Source of the DNA: Bifidobacterium sp. N4G05
Lineage (GTDB): Bacteria > Actinomycetota > Actinomycetes > Actinomycetales > Bifidobacteriaceae
DNA length: 64,000 bases
NCBI RefSeq assembly: GCF_002742445.1
Contig: NZ_NJNQ01000004.1
Location: 232,345-296,344 of the forward strand
Direction of reading: 5' to 3'
Within the stretch, counting starts at the first letter, position 1; the number at the start of each line of letters is the position of its first letter. The notes beneath the pieces are model-generated. The model saw only the letters and a list, made by a program, of their open reading frames with translations. It was not told the origin of the DNA and made no database searches. Position numbers and translations under genes: made by a program. This document shows, in pieces, positions 27,275 to 35,533 of this stretch.

Positions 27275-28285
27275 TTATTTGCTTGCTTCGGCGTCTGCCT
27301 CAGCTTGTTTCACGATGTCTGGATTGTGGATGGCGAAGGCTTGTTCGGCGAGATGCACTTCGCGGGTCAAGAACTCGTGCAGTTTGCACACGTATCCATT
27401 ATCGCGTCCGACTTTGGCGATATAGCCGTTGATGTAGTCGACTTCCGTTGGACGCCCCTTGGTCAGGTCTTGATACATAGACGGATAATGCAGCGGATGT
27501 GCCACGCCCGCGGTGTGCAGAATGGTTTTGACTTCCGTTTCACGCGTGCCCAACAGTTGGTATCCGGCTGCTTCGGCCGCACTGTAAGCTTCATCGACCA
27601 GCTGTTCGGTGAGCCAACGCGCGTCGGGATGCGCATGGAATTCGCCGAAGCGGATCTGGTACATGGTACACAACGTGTTCAGCACCGAGTTGAATACGAT
27701 TTTCGCCATGCACATGCCGATGAAGTTGTCGACGATGGTCGGGTTGAGTGTGGCCGTTGCGAAATCCTCGTACAGCGCCTGCTCGTGTTTGCGCACCTCG
27801 TCGGTCACGTCATCCGCGTAGGCGCACAGGTTCATGGCCTTGGCATGTGCTCCGCCGGTGAAGTTGAAATCGCCGGGGCCGTACACGTAGGCACCGATCA
27901 GTGCGGTGCCGCCGTAAATGCGGTCTTTGGAGAAGTATTCGTTGAGCTTTTCGAAGTGTCCATAGCCGTTCATGGCGGAGAACACAATCTGCTTCTTGTT
28001 GAACAGGTGGGCGCAGCGCTTGAGCACGCCGTCAAGCTGCATCTGCTTGAGGAACACGATCCACACGTCCGGCTGGCCGACATACTCCTCCGGGTAGTAC
28101 ACGTTGATCGGTACGAGATGGCGGTCTTCACCATCTTGAGACACGTAGGCACCGCCCTGCTCGCGGATCTTCTCGACATTCGGCTTCCACGTATCGATGA
28201 AATCAACATCCTTGTGTGCGAATTCCTGCAGCAGCACACCGTACTGGACGCCCATTCCGCCTGCACCGATCACTGCGTATTTCAT
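27275..28285 (-). CDS. Ketopantoate reductase-like (PanE/ApbA) 2-oxoacid reductase
   Basis: A 336-residue NADPH-dependent reductase. The Rossmann motif is VIGAGGMGVQYG at the very N-terminus, and the C-terminal domain carries SMYQDLTKGRPTEVDYINGY, the PanE hallmark. It is somewhat longer than classical PanE (about 300). PanE homologues include ketopantoate reductases and 2-hydroxyacid dehydrogenases acting on branched-chain keto acids. The neighbours (methionine importer and aminotransferase, not panB/panC) favour reduction of an amino-acid-derived 2-oxo acid; that is inference. First gene of the apparent five-gene operon, with GAGAGGGG before its ATG. Confidence 0.82.
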   Translation of the reverse strand: MKYAVIGAGGMGVQYGVLLQEFAHKDVDFIDTWKPNVEKIREQGGAYVSQDGEDRHLVPINVYYPEEYVGQPDVWIVFLKQMQLDGVLKRCAHLFNKKQIVFSAMNGYGHFEKLNEYFSKDRIYGGTALIGAYVYGPGDFNFTGGAHAKAMNLCAYADDVTDEVRKHEQALYEDFATATLNPTIVDNFIGMCMAKIVFNSVLNTLCTMYQIRFGEFHAHPDARWLTEQLVDEAYSAAEAAGYQLLGTRETEVKTILHTAGVAHPLHYPSMYQDLTKGRPTEVDYINGYIAKVGRDNGYVCKLHEFLTREVHLAEQAFAIHNPDIVKQAEADAEASK

Positions 28286-28440
28286 ACGACGCCCCTCTCT
28301 CTTGTGTGTTTTCGTATGGCTTTTTAAGCGATAATCACAAGATATCGGTAAAAATCCTTTCCCATGCCAGCGTGGCTATATGCGTTTTTTATGGAAGGCG
28401 CAAATCGTAATAATTCTTTTTTATGAACGGTTATCAGGAT

Positions 28441-28478
28441 ATGAAAAAGCCTCCCGCGGCACATGCCACGGAAGGCTT
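28441..28478 (-). terminator. Terminator after the amino acid-binding protein gene
   Basis: On the minus strand, AAGCCTTCCGTGGCA pairs with TGCCGCGGGAGGCTT around TG (two mismatches), followed by TTTTC. It ends the amino acid ABC operon. Confidence 0.88.
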
Positions 28479-28525
28479 GGAAACAGAATTGACGGACGGC
28501 AGGTCGCCGTCAGGTCAGGTGATTG

Positions 28526-29431
28526 TCAGAGCTTGCCGCCCTCGACCACGATGTCATCCGGATCGACATCGGAACCGTACACCGGCTTCAGGGTCTCTTC
28601 GTAATCCTTATGGAAGAAGTTCTCCTTGCCCAGCTTCACGATTTCGTCGTTCAGCCAGTTGAGCAGCTCCTTGTTGCCCTTCTGTACAGCCGGAGCGATG
28701 GTGTCCTCATCACCGAGTTTGGTGATGCCGACCTTGAAGCCCTTGTTGGACTTGGCCCAAGCCAGTACCTCGGTGTTGTCGGTGGAGAAAGCGTCGCCAC
28801 GACCGTCGAGCAGCGCATTGTAGGCGTCGGCGTACTGGTCGTACTTCTGCAGCTTGACATCGGGCTCGTTCTTCTCGAAGTAGCTTTCGGCGGTGGTGCC
28901 CTTGGCGATGATCAGCGTCTTGCCCTTAAGCTGGCTCACGTCAGTGATTTCGGCATTTTCCGGGGAAACCACGCCGAGTGCCACCTTCATGTACGGCTTG
29001 GCAAAATCAACCTTCTCCTTGCGCTCGTCGGTGACGGTGAAGTTGGCCAGCGTGATGTCCACCTTGTTGGCGGTGAGCACGTCCACGCGGGCAGCCGGGT
29101 CGACGGAAGTGTACTTGACCTTCACGCCCAAATCCTTACCGAGGCGCTCGGCAAAGTAAACGTCGTAGCCGGCGTTTTTGCCTTCCTTGTCAATGTAGCC
29201 GAACGGAGCCTTGTCGGAGAAGACGGCAACCTTGAGTTCGCCGGACTTCTTGATCTCATCCAAAGTGCGGGCGGTGGCGCTACTGCTGGAGCTGGAATCG
29301 TTGTTTGCGGAGCCTTCGTCGCTCGGAGTGGCCGCGGACGGGCCGCAAGCAGCCACCGAGGCTGCCATGATCAACGCGGCCGATGCGGCCACGATGCTCT
29401 TGAATGTTTTGTTGATGATTGATGCGGTCAT
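28526..29431 (-). CDS. Polar amino acid ABC transporter substrate-binding lipoprotein
   Basis: A 301-residue exported lipoprotein: signal peptide, lipobox MAASVAACG, a Ser/Asn-rich linker, then a family 3 binding domain (KVAVFSDKAPFGYIDKEGK, YDVYFAERLGKDLGVKV, VDITLANFTVTDERKEKVDF). Family 3 ligands are glutamate, glutamine, cystine or basic amino acids; the ligand cannot be fixed. It is the last gene of a four-gene unit after two permeases and the ATPase. Confidence 0.9.
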   Translation of the reverse strand: MTASIINKTFKSIVAASAALIMAASVAACGPSAATPSDEGSANNDSSSSSSATARTLDEIKKSGELKVAVFSDKAPFGYIDKEGKNAGYDVYFAERLGKDLGVKVKYTSVDPAARVDVLTANKVDITLANFTVTDERKEKVDFAKPYMKVALGVVSPENAEITDVSQLKGKTLIIAKGTTAESYFEKNEPDVKLQKYDQYADAYNALLDGRGDAFSTDNTEVLAWAKSNKGFKVGITKLGDEDTIAPAVQKGNKELLNWLNDEIVKLGKENFFHKDYEETLKPVYGSDVDPDDIVVEGGKL

Positions 29432-29512
29432 GGTTTCTCCTCTCTTGCAAAGATGACTGCTATCAAAATCTTGAATTGCACCGATCTTCGCCGATCTTCG
29501 CCATTGCCTGGA

Positions 29513-30349
29513 TTATTCGGATTGATCGGCGGACTTGCGGTGCCTGTCGAATTCAAACGTGCGCAGGAACTGCTTGGCTCGTTCAGTGGTCGGATTCGTG
29601 AAGAATTGTTCAGCATTGTCAGATTGTTCCACAATGCCGCCGTCTTCAAGCAGGATCACCTGATCGGCGATGGCTCGCGCGAACTGCATTTCATGCGTCA
29701 CGATGAGCATGGTTTGGCCGGAATCAGCGAGTTCGAGCATCACGTCAAGCACTTCGCGCACCATTTCCGGATCGAGCGCGGCGGTGACTTCGTCGAACAG
29801 CAGCACTTCCGGATGCAAAATCAGCGCACGGCAGATGGCCACGCGCTGGCGTTGGCCGCCGGAAAGCTCATGAGGCCAGGAATCCTTGCGGTCGGCAAGA
29901 CCGACGCGTTCCAGAAGCTTGATCGCCTCCTGCTCGACTTCGGCCTTATCTCGCTTCTGCACCAAGGTCGGCGCCAGTGTGATGTTGCCAAGCACGGTTT
30001 TGTTGGGAAACAGGTCGTAGCTTTGGAACACCATGCCAACACGGGTACGCAGTTCGCTGCTGCGCTTGCTGCGGCCGGCGGATTCGGTGCCCGGCTTACC
30101 CGTTTCGATCACTTCGCCGTTCAGAGAAATGGTACCGCCCTGAATCGGCTCAAGGCCGGCGATGGTGCGCAACAACGTCGACTTGCCGGAGCCGGAAGGC
30201 CCGACGATCACAAACACCTTGCCATGCGGCACGTCGAACGAAATATCGTTCAATACCGGCTTGTCGGCATTGGCGTACTGTTTGACCAGATGCGCAATCT
30301 CAAGACTCGCCTGACCCACCTGAGCCTGCTTGCCTGTCGCGTCAGTCAT
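29513..30349 (-). CDS. Polar amino acid ABC transporter ATP-binding protein
   Basis: A 278-residue GlnQ/HisP-type ATPase: Walker A GPSGSGKSTLLRTIAG, signature ELSGGQRQRVAICRAL, Walker B VLLFDEVTAALDPEMV and switch VTHEMQFAR. The start is placed at the ATG with GAGGTGG upstream, overlapping the end of the preceding permease by eight bases; the longer frame from 30403 has no ribosome binding site. It energises the two adjacent permeases. Confidence 0.92.
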   Translation of the reverse strand: MTDATGKQAQVGQASLEIAHLVKQYANADKPVLNDISFDVPHGKVFVIVGPSGSGKSTLLRTIAGLEPIQGGTISLNGEVIETGKPGTESAGRSKRSSELRTRVGMVFQSYDLFPNKTVLGNITLAPTLVQKRDKAEVEQEAIKLLERVGLADRKDSWPHELSGGQRQRVAICRALILHPEVLLFDEVTAALDPEMVREVLDVMLELADSGQTMLIVTHEMQFARAIADQVILLEDGGIVEQSDNAEQFFTNPTTERAKQFLRTFEFDRHRKSADQSE

Positions 30350-31016
30350 GCGACCACCTCTTTTCCAGTCGGCGGGCCACGATGGACAGCGGCCAGCACA
30401 CAATGAAGTACATGAAGAAAATCACCCCGTAAATCCACAGGGTTCCGGTCGGATATTGGAAACGGTTCGCGTCGATGATCTGCTGGCCCACTTTGATGAC
30501 CTCGACCACGCCGAGAAGCACGGCCAACGATGTCGTTTTCACGATTCGTGTCGCCAGATTCACCGAAGCTGGCAGAAGCCTACGCAACGCTTGCGGCAGA
30601 ATCACTTTGACGAACGTCTGCCAGCCACTCAACCCAAGCACATATGCGGACTCATACTGGGCTTTCGGAATCGACTCAAGCGCGCCACGCACCAAATCAC
30701 CCAATTCCGCGCCGCCCCACAGCACGAACACGAACACGCATGCGCCGGTCGCATCCAAATTCCAATTCCACGCACGGGCAAAGCCATAAAATGCGATGAA
30801 CAGCAACGCCAATTGCGGCATGATACGAATGAAATCCAAATAAATCCTGGTCAACACACAAATGACAGGATTTTTCATCGTCATCAGCCAGCCGACAACC
30901 AATCCAACCGGCACGGAAAGACCCACCGACACACCGGCGATCCACACCGTAACCCACAGGCCCTGCAACAGGCGCGGAAACACGCCCGGCTCGAGCAGAA
31001 TCTCAGCGCCGCTCAT
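30342..31016 (-). CDS. Polar amino acid ABC transporter permease (second)
   Basis: A 224-residue HisM/GlnP-family membrane protein with about five helices; the EAA loop is YESAYVLGLSGWQTFVKVILPQA. It overlaps the upstream permease by 14 bases and the downstream ATPase by eight. Heteromeric permease pairs are usual in this importer family. Confidence 0.92.
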   Translation of the reverse strand: MSGAEILLEPGVFPRLLQGLWVTVWIAGVSVGLSVPVGLVVGWLMTMKNPVICVLTRIYLDFIRIMPQLALLFIAFYGFARAWNWNLDATGACVFVFVLWGGAELGDLVRGALESIPKAQYESAYVLGLSGWQTFVKVILPQALRRLLPASVNLATRIVKTTSLAVLLGVVEVIKVGQQIIDANRFQYPTGTLWIYGVIFFMYFIVCWPLSIVARRLEKRWSHD

Positions 31017-31659
31017 AGTCGAACCTCCGTTCCAGCCAAGTGCCGAACAATGAGATCGGCAGCAGAATCACCAGATATGCGACAACCAGCATCAACAACG
31101 ATTCATACGTGTTGTAATACATGCCGATCAGATCCTTGGCCATGTACATCACATCGGCGAGCGCGATGGCCGACACAACGGACGATTCCTTGATCAGGAA
31201 GATCACATTGGCCACAATGCCCGGAATGGACGTGCTGATGGCCTGCGGTATCACTACGCGTCTCAAGGTCTGCCATTGGCTGAGGCCCAGCACGTACGCG
31301 GATTCGCGTTGCACGTTCGGAATGGTTTCGAGGCCGCCACGCATCGCTTCGGCCATATACGAACCGCCAAGGAATCCGAGTCCCACGATCGCGCACTGTT
31401 CCGCGGACCAGACGACGCCAAGTTTCGGCAGACCGAAATACAGGAAATACAGTTGCACCAACAACGGCGTGTTACGGCTGAGTTCGATGTAGACGCGCAC
31501 GATCTGCTTCAGCACTGGAATGCGCGCGATTTCAATGCTTGCGCAGATAAGTCCGACCACGATCGAAAGCACGATGCCGAACACGGAGATGAACAGAGTC
31601 ATCTCCGCGCCGCTGACGAAGAACGGCGCGTAGTGCGTCACAAATGTCCAATCGAACAC
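31003..31659 (-). CDS. Polar amino acid ABC transporter permease (first)
   Basis: A 218-residue HisM/GlnP-family permease with five helices; the EAA loop is RESAYVLGLSQWQTLRRVVIPQA. It is the first gene of the permease-permease-ATPase-binding protein unit. Its promoter should lie in 31660-31800, where no clear hexamers were recognised. Confidence 0.92.
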   Translation of the reverse strand: MFDWTFVTHYAPFFVSGAEMTLFISVFGIVLSIVVGLICASIEIARIPVLKQIVRVYIELSRNTPLLVQLYFLYFGLPKLGVVWSAEQCAIVGLGFLGGSYMAEAMRGGLETIPNVQRESAYVLGLSQWQTLRRVVIPQAISTSIPGIVANVIFLIKESSVVSAIALADVMYMAKDLIGMYYNTYESLLMLVVAYLVILLPISLFGTWLERRFDYERR

Positions 31660-31933
31660 ACGCGCCTCCCATCTTTCTCTTTAGGTTTTCGAATGCTCTA
31701 CGGATCCCTCGGAACCTTTTTCAGGCTTTTCCAGGCTTTCGCCGTGGATTCGCCCTATCGTACCGCGCAACAATCGCGGAACAGGCCACGTCGTTATCGG
31801 TTTTTCATATAAGCGTTTATCAGCTTCCGACAATACGTCCGATGATCCTTTCACAGTATTGCACGCTGGCGTTTCCACTGTTCGCCCATATTGAAATGTG
31901 AAGATTGGGTATACCTTGCGAGAGAGTATGCAC

Positions 31934-32542
31934 ATGCTCATTCGACATGCAACGATGGAGGATTTGGACGCGATTGAGGCTGTGGAGGCTGCCTGTTTCC
32001 CACCTGCGGAGGCCGCAACGAACGAGAGCCTGACTGCACGCGTCGCCACATATCCGGAACATTTCTGGCTTTTGATCAACACTGATGCCGATGACGATGC
32101 CCGCTTCCCCGCTTCTGTGAAAGACGGCACACTGATTGGCTTCGTCAACGGTATGACGACCAATGAGAAGGATTTGGCTGACGTCATGTATGAGGATGTT
32201 TCCCTGCACGACGAACATGGCGATTGGCAGATGATCTTCGGCGTGGACGTGGCTCCCGTCTACCAGCATCGCGGTTGCGCCAGTTATCTGCTCCGTCGCG
32301 TGATTCTTGATTCGACGATTGCCGGGCGCAAAGGCATTGTGCTGACATGCAAGGAACGTCTTGTCGGCTTTTACGCCCGTCTGGGATTCGTGGACGAAGG
32401 CACTTCCGCTTCGACGCACGGCAATGTGGCGTGGCGTCAGATGCGCTTGACGTTGGCGCAATCTCCTTCTGAAGAAACGTTCGTCAAGTCCGATCCAGAC
32501 GCAAAAACCATGGAAATTCCAGTGGTTTCAATCGCTAATTGA
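31934..32542 (+). CDS. GNAT-family N-acetyltransferase
   Basis: A 202-residue acetyl-CoA-dependent acetyltransferase. LIRHATMEDLDAIEAVE opens the fold; IFGVDVAPVYQHRGCASYLL is motif A with the CoA-binding Q-x-x-G-x-A element, and GFYARLGFVDEG is motif B. Resembles the arylalkylamine/RimI-like branch; the substrate is unknown. The ATG with GAGAGAG seven bases upstream is preferred over two nearby in-frame ATGs. It stands alone, divergent from the amino acid importer. Confidence 0.87.
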   Translation: MLIRHATMEDLDAIEAVEAACFPPAEAATNESLTARVATYPEHFWLLINTDADDDARFPASVKDGTLIGFVNGMTTNEKDLADVMYEDVSLHDEHGDWQMIFGVDVAPVYQHRGCASYLLRRVILDSTIAGRKGIVLTCKERLVGFYARLGFVDEGTSASTHGNVAWRQMRLTLAQSPSEETFVKSDPDAKTMEIPVVSIAN

Positions 32543-32627
32543 CGGCGTGTCGTTTTCTCGCAACACCACTGCGACACGCCGACGATTTGCATTCCGCCGA
32601 AAATCCACGTAAGTTAGCACTCGCTTC

Positions 32628-32699
32628 GGGCGGTTGGCGCAGAGGTAGCGCACTTCCCTGACACGGAAGGGGTCACAAGTTCGAATCTTGTATCGCCCA
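32628..32699 (+). tRNA. tRNA-Val (anticodon GAC)
   Basis: A full cloverleaf is visible: acceptor GGGCGGT/ATCGCCC, D-arm GCGC...GCGC, anticodon stem CTTCC/GGAAG with loop CTGACAC, T-arm ACAAG-TTCGAAT-CTTGT. No CCA is encoded. It starts a three-tRNA cluster. Confidence 0.96.
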
Positions 32700-32744
32700 C
32701 GCGAAGCGGGTAACGAAGCCGGGAAACCGGCGGAATTATCCCAC

Positions 32745-32817
32745 GGGTGATTGGCGCAGCGGCTAGCGCACTTCCTTCACACGGAAGGGGTCATAGGTTC
32801 GATTCCTATATCACCCA
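32745..32817 (+). tRNA. tRNA-Val (anticodon CAC)
   Basis: Acceptor GGGTGAT/ATCACCC, anticodon stem CTTCC/GGAAG with loop TTCACAC, T-arm ATAGG-TTCGATT-CCTAT. It is closely similar to the preceding tRNA-Val(GAC) and about 45 bases from it, suggesting tandem duplication and anticodon divergence. No CCA is encoded. Confidence 0.96.
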
Positions 32818-32850
32818 CTGAATTTCCGCTTCTCACGGCGGAAGTTCTTT

Positions 32851-32926
32851 GCGGACATAGCTTAGTTGGTAAAGCGCAACCTTGCCAAGGTTGAGACCGC
32901 GGGTTCGAGTCCCGTTGTCCGCTCCA
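32851..32926 (+). tRNA. tRNA-Gly (anticodon GCC)
   Basis: Acceptor GCGGACA/TGTCCGC, anticodon stem CAACC/GGTTG with loop TTGCCAA, T-loop TTCGAGT, and encoded CCA at 32924-32926. It is followed directly by a terminator. Confidence 0.97.
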
Positions 32927-32928
32927 TC

Positions 32929-32958
32929 AAACCCCACCTCGCGTGGGGTTTTCTTTTT
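32929..32958 (+). terminator. Terminator of the tRNA cluster
   Basis: ACCCCAC, loop CTCGCG or shorter, GTGGGGT, then TTTCTTTTT. It ends the Val-Val-Gly tRNA transcript. Confidence 0.93.
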
Positions 32959-33022
32959 CCCATACATCCTCAACAGGCATTCGGGGCACCCGTCTTACAA
33001 GCAACGCACCGCCTGAGGCGGT

Positions 33023-33166
33023 CTATCTCGCTTATGCATGGCAGATTTCGCCTTCCGTCCGGAGGCTTCTCGCCTATATATGGCACGTCACTTTCGCAAA
33101 ACTGCCGAAAACAGCCACTTCGGGGGTAAAAATACGCGAGTCGTCTGCCATATATAGACGAGATAG
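33023..33166. repeat. Inverted-repeat block downstream of the GTPase gene
   Basis: Two 23-base arms (33023-33045 and 33144-33166) are inverted copies matching at 19 of 23 positions, sharing CTATCTCG and ATGGCAGA. A third, internal copy of the CTATATATGGCA core (33074-33085) pairs exactly with TGCCATATATAG at 33146-33157. No gene is supported between 32959 and 33206. Confidence 0.75.
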
Positions 33167-33206
33167 GTGCCCAAACACCCCTAGGTGCGGGAGTTTAGAA
33201 CCCTTT

Positions 33207-35219
33207 TTACATACACTCACCATGCCAGGCGTAGTCGAGGTGCATGAATTCGGGAACCTTGTACCATTTGACCGGGTAGCCGGCTCCATGTGCGCAGAAC
33301 ACCGAATCCGGCGTGTTCTCCAAGTCGAATTCCGGATCGTATGCGGACTGTTCAATCACCTCGTCGGCGTTGTGGCATGGCCTGTACCCTGCGAACACGC
33401 AACTCAAATGTCCACGCCCATGCGTGTAGGCATTCACGTCCATCGCATAGTCACGCATTTGAGCGACCGGAGCCTCACCTTCAAGCACCATATACTCGCC
33501 ATCGCCGGAAGGCGTGTCAAACGAACCGCTCATACGCTGAATATCGGCCATCGCATGGCCGACCATATCTTGCGGAACCTCCAAACGGAAGCCATACCAC
33601 GGCTCCAGCAAACGGCAGTCGCCGCGCTCCTTCGCTTCCATCAAGCCTTGCCGAATCGCACGATACGTGGCCTGACGAAAATCGCCCCCCTCTGTATGTT
33701 TCAAATGCGCACGGCCAACCAGCAATGTGATCTTCATATCGGTGACCGGAGAACCGGTAAGCACACCCAAATGCTCACGTTCCCGGCAATGCTGCAGAAT
33801 CAGCCGCTGCCAGTTACGGTCGAGCACGTCCTCGCTGCACACACTCGCGAACCGCATGCCGCTGCCGGCGAGCAATGGCTCGAGAAGCACATGCGTTTCC
33901 GCATAATGGCGCAACGGTTCGAAATGGCCGACACCCTCAATCGGATGTGCGATCGTCTCCTTATATAAGATGCCGCCCGGGCCGAATGACACGTCCAAGC
34001 CGAACCGGTCGTGCATCATCTGCTGGATGACCTCCAACTGCACCGCACCCATCAATTGCAGATGAACTTCCTCCAGATGCGACTGCCACACCACATGCAG
34101 CAACGGATCCTCATCTTCAAGCTCGCGCAACGCAACCAAGCAGGCGTGAATATCGCACTCCCCCGGCAGCAACGTGTACGTGAGCACCGGCTGAAGCACC
34201 GGATTCGCACCATCATGCTCTTTTCCAAGCCCCGCACCGGGAAATGTTCGAGTCAAGCCCGTGACGGCACACACGGTGCCAGCAACAACCGAATCGACCG
34301 TAGCGAATTTCGCACCGGAATACACGCGCACCTGATCGGCCTTCTCATGCCACATGCCATCGTCGCCGATTTTCGACTCGCCAAGGTCGGCGCCGACCCG
34401 CTCAGTGCCGGAAAGCATCGTCTTCGCCTTGAATTCACCGCCCGTTACCTTGAGCCATGTCAGGCGATTGCCTTGCGTATCGTGCGATACCTTATATATG
34501 CGCGCGCCGAATGCGCTGTCATACTCCGGCTCGCGCACATACCGCTCGAATCCTGCGACGAACTCGTCAATACCGTCCATTTTCAGCGCGGATCCGAAGA
34601 AACACGGGAACAAAGCACGATCAGCGATCATCTCACGAATGGTTTCATCCGGGATCGTTCCGCTTTCCAAATACGATTCCATGGCGGTTTCGCTTTGCAT
34701 GGCGATATCTTCCATGACATCGGCAAGCGCCGCATTGTCATCATGCGCTCCGGTGAAATCGATGCAGCCATCCGAGAAACGCTTCTTCAGCTGATTGAGC
34801 AGTTTCGTTTTGTCAGCTGCGGGAGCGTCCATTTTATTGACGAAGATGAAAGTGGGCACGTTGTAACGTTTCAGCAATCGCCATAACGTTTCGGTATGCC
34901 CTTGAATGCCATCAGCACCAGAAATGACCAGAATCGCATAGTCGAGCACGGCGAGGGTTCGTTCCATTTCCGCCGAAAAATCGACGTGTCCCGGAGTGTC
35001 AAGCAAGGTGAGAGTGAGGTTCGGCGTGGTGATGATCGCCGGTTCGGTGAAGATGGTGATGCCTCGCTGCCGTTCCATCGTGTTGGTGTCGAGAAACGCG
35101 TCGCCATGGTCGACACGGCCGAGTTTGCGTACGTTGCCCGTGGCATACAGCAACGCTTCCGACAGCGTGGTTTTGCCGGCGTCAACATGCGCCAGAATGC
35201 CGGTGACGATTCGTTTCAT
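33207..35219 (-). CDS. TetM/TetW-like ribosomal-protection (EF-G-related) GTPase
   Basis: About 670 residues. The GTPase domain carries G1 AHVDAGKT, G2 in ERQRGITIF, G3 DTPGHVDF and G4 NKMD; then EF-G-like domains follow, and domain IV begins near GILYKETIAHPIEGVG. Acquired Tet(M/O/W) proteins are about 640 residues and have different linkers; this one looks diverged and chromosomal. Tetracycline protection is possible, but a housekeeping or stress translation-factor role is equally plausible. The start ATG has GGGAGGAG upstream. It is flanked by tRNA genes on both sides. Confidence 0.83.
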   Translation of the reverse strand: MKRIVTGILAHVDAGKTTLSEALLYATGNVRKLGRVDHGDAFLDTNTMERQRGITIFTEPAIITTPNLTLTLLDTPGHVDFSAEMERTLAVLDYAILVISGADGIQGHTETLWRLLKRYNVPTFIFVNKMDAPAADKTKLLNQLKKRFSDGCIDFTGAHDDNAALADVMEDIAMQSETAMESYLESGTIPDETIREMIADRALFPCFFGSALKMDGIDEFVAGFERYVREPEYDSAFGARIYKVSHDTQGNRLTWLKVTGGEFKAKTMLSGTERVGADLGESKIGDDGMWHEKADQVRVYSGAKFATVDSVVAGTVCAVTGLTRTFPGAGLGKEHDGANPVLQPVLTYTLLPGECDIHACLVALRELEDEDPLLHVVWQSHLEEVHLQLMGAVQLEVIQQMMHDRFGLDVSFGPGGILYKETIAHPIEGVGHFEPLRHYAETHVLLEPLLAGSGMRFASVCSEDVLDRNWQRLILQHCREREHLGVLTGSPVTDMKITLLVGRAHLKHTEGGDFRQATYRAIRQGLMEAKERGDCRLLEPWYGFRLEVPQDMVGHAMADIQRMSGSFDTPSGDGEYMVLEGEAPVAQMRDYAMDVNAYTHGRGHLSCVFAGYRPCHNADEVIEQSAYDPEFDLENTPDSVFCAHGAGYPVKWYKVPEFMHLDYAWHGECM

Positions 35220-35277
35220 GGGCTCCTCCCATTGCCCCGAGCTACCGCCGAAGCAGCAGCCGCCTATCAATATGCGA

Positions 35278-35307
35278 AAGCCCTTACGTCTATTGACGTA
35301 AGGGCTT
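35278..35307. terminator. Hairpin after tRNA-Arg
   Basis: A perfect 13-bp stem AAGCCCTTACGTC with its complement around TATT lies three bases beyond the tRNA-Arg CCA on the minus strand. It also stands just upstream of the GTPase gene. Confidence 0.82.
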
Positions 35308-35309
35308 GG

Positions 35310-35386
35310 TGGTGACCCCGGGGAGACTCGAACTCCCGACCTTGAGATTAGAAGTCACATGCTCTATCCAGCTGAGCTACAGGGCC
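35310..35386 (-). tRNA. tRNA-Arg (anticodon TCT)
   Basis: Read on the minus strand: acceptor GGCCCTG/CGGGGTC, D-arm GCTC...GAGC, anticodon stem TGTGA/TCTCA with loop CTTCTAA, T-arm GGGAG-TTCGAGT-CTCCC and encoded CCA. The rare-codon Arg tRNA (AGA) lies directly upstream of the GTPase gene in the same direction. Confidence 0.96.
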
Positions 35387-35533
35387 AAACTTGATCCAGT
35401 ATAGTCAGTTCGCGCGTTCTTGCCAACTTGAACGCGCGGAACAAGACCATCATACCGATGGCAAAACTATGACAACCTACCATTTCCCGACCTTGATACG
35501 AGCGGACAGCCCGCAAAACCGGGGAGTGAAAGA

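Noticed and set aside
32628..32926. tRNA cluster as an active attachment site for an integrated element
   Set aside because: No integrase, no duplicated tRNA 3' end and no phage or conjugation genes are visible nearby; only the inverted-repeat block at 33 kb hints at a past event.
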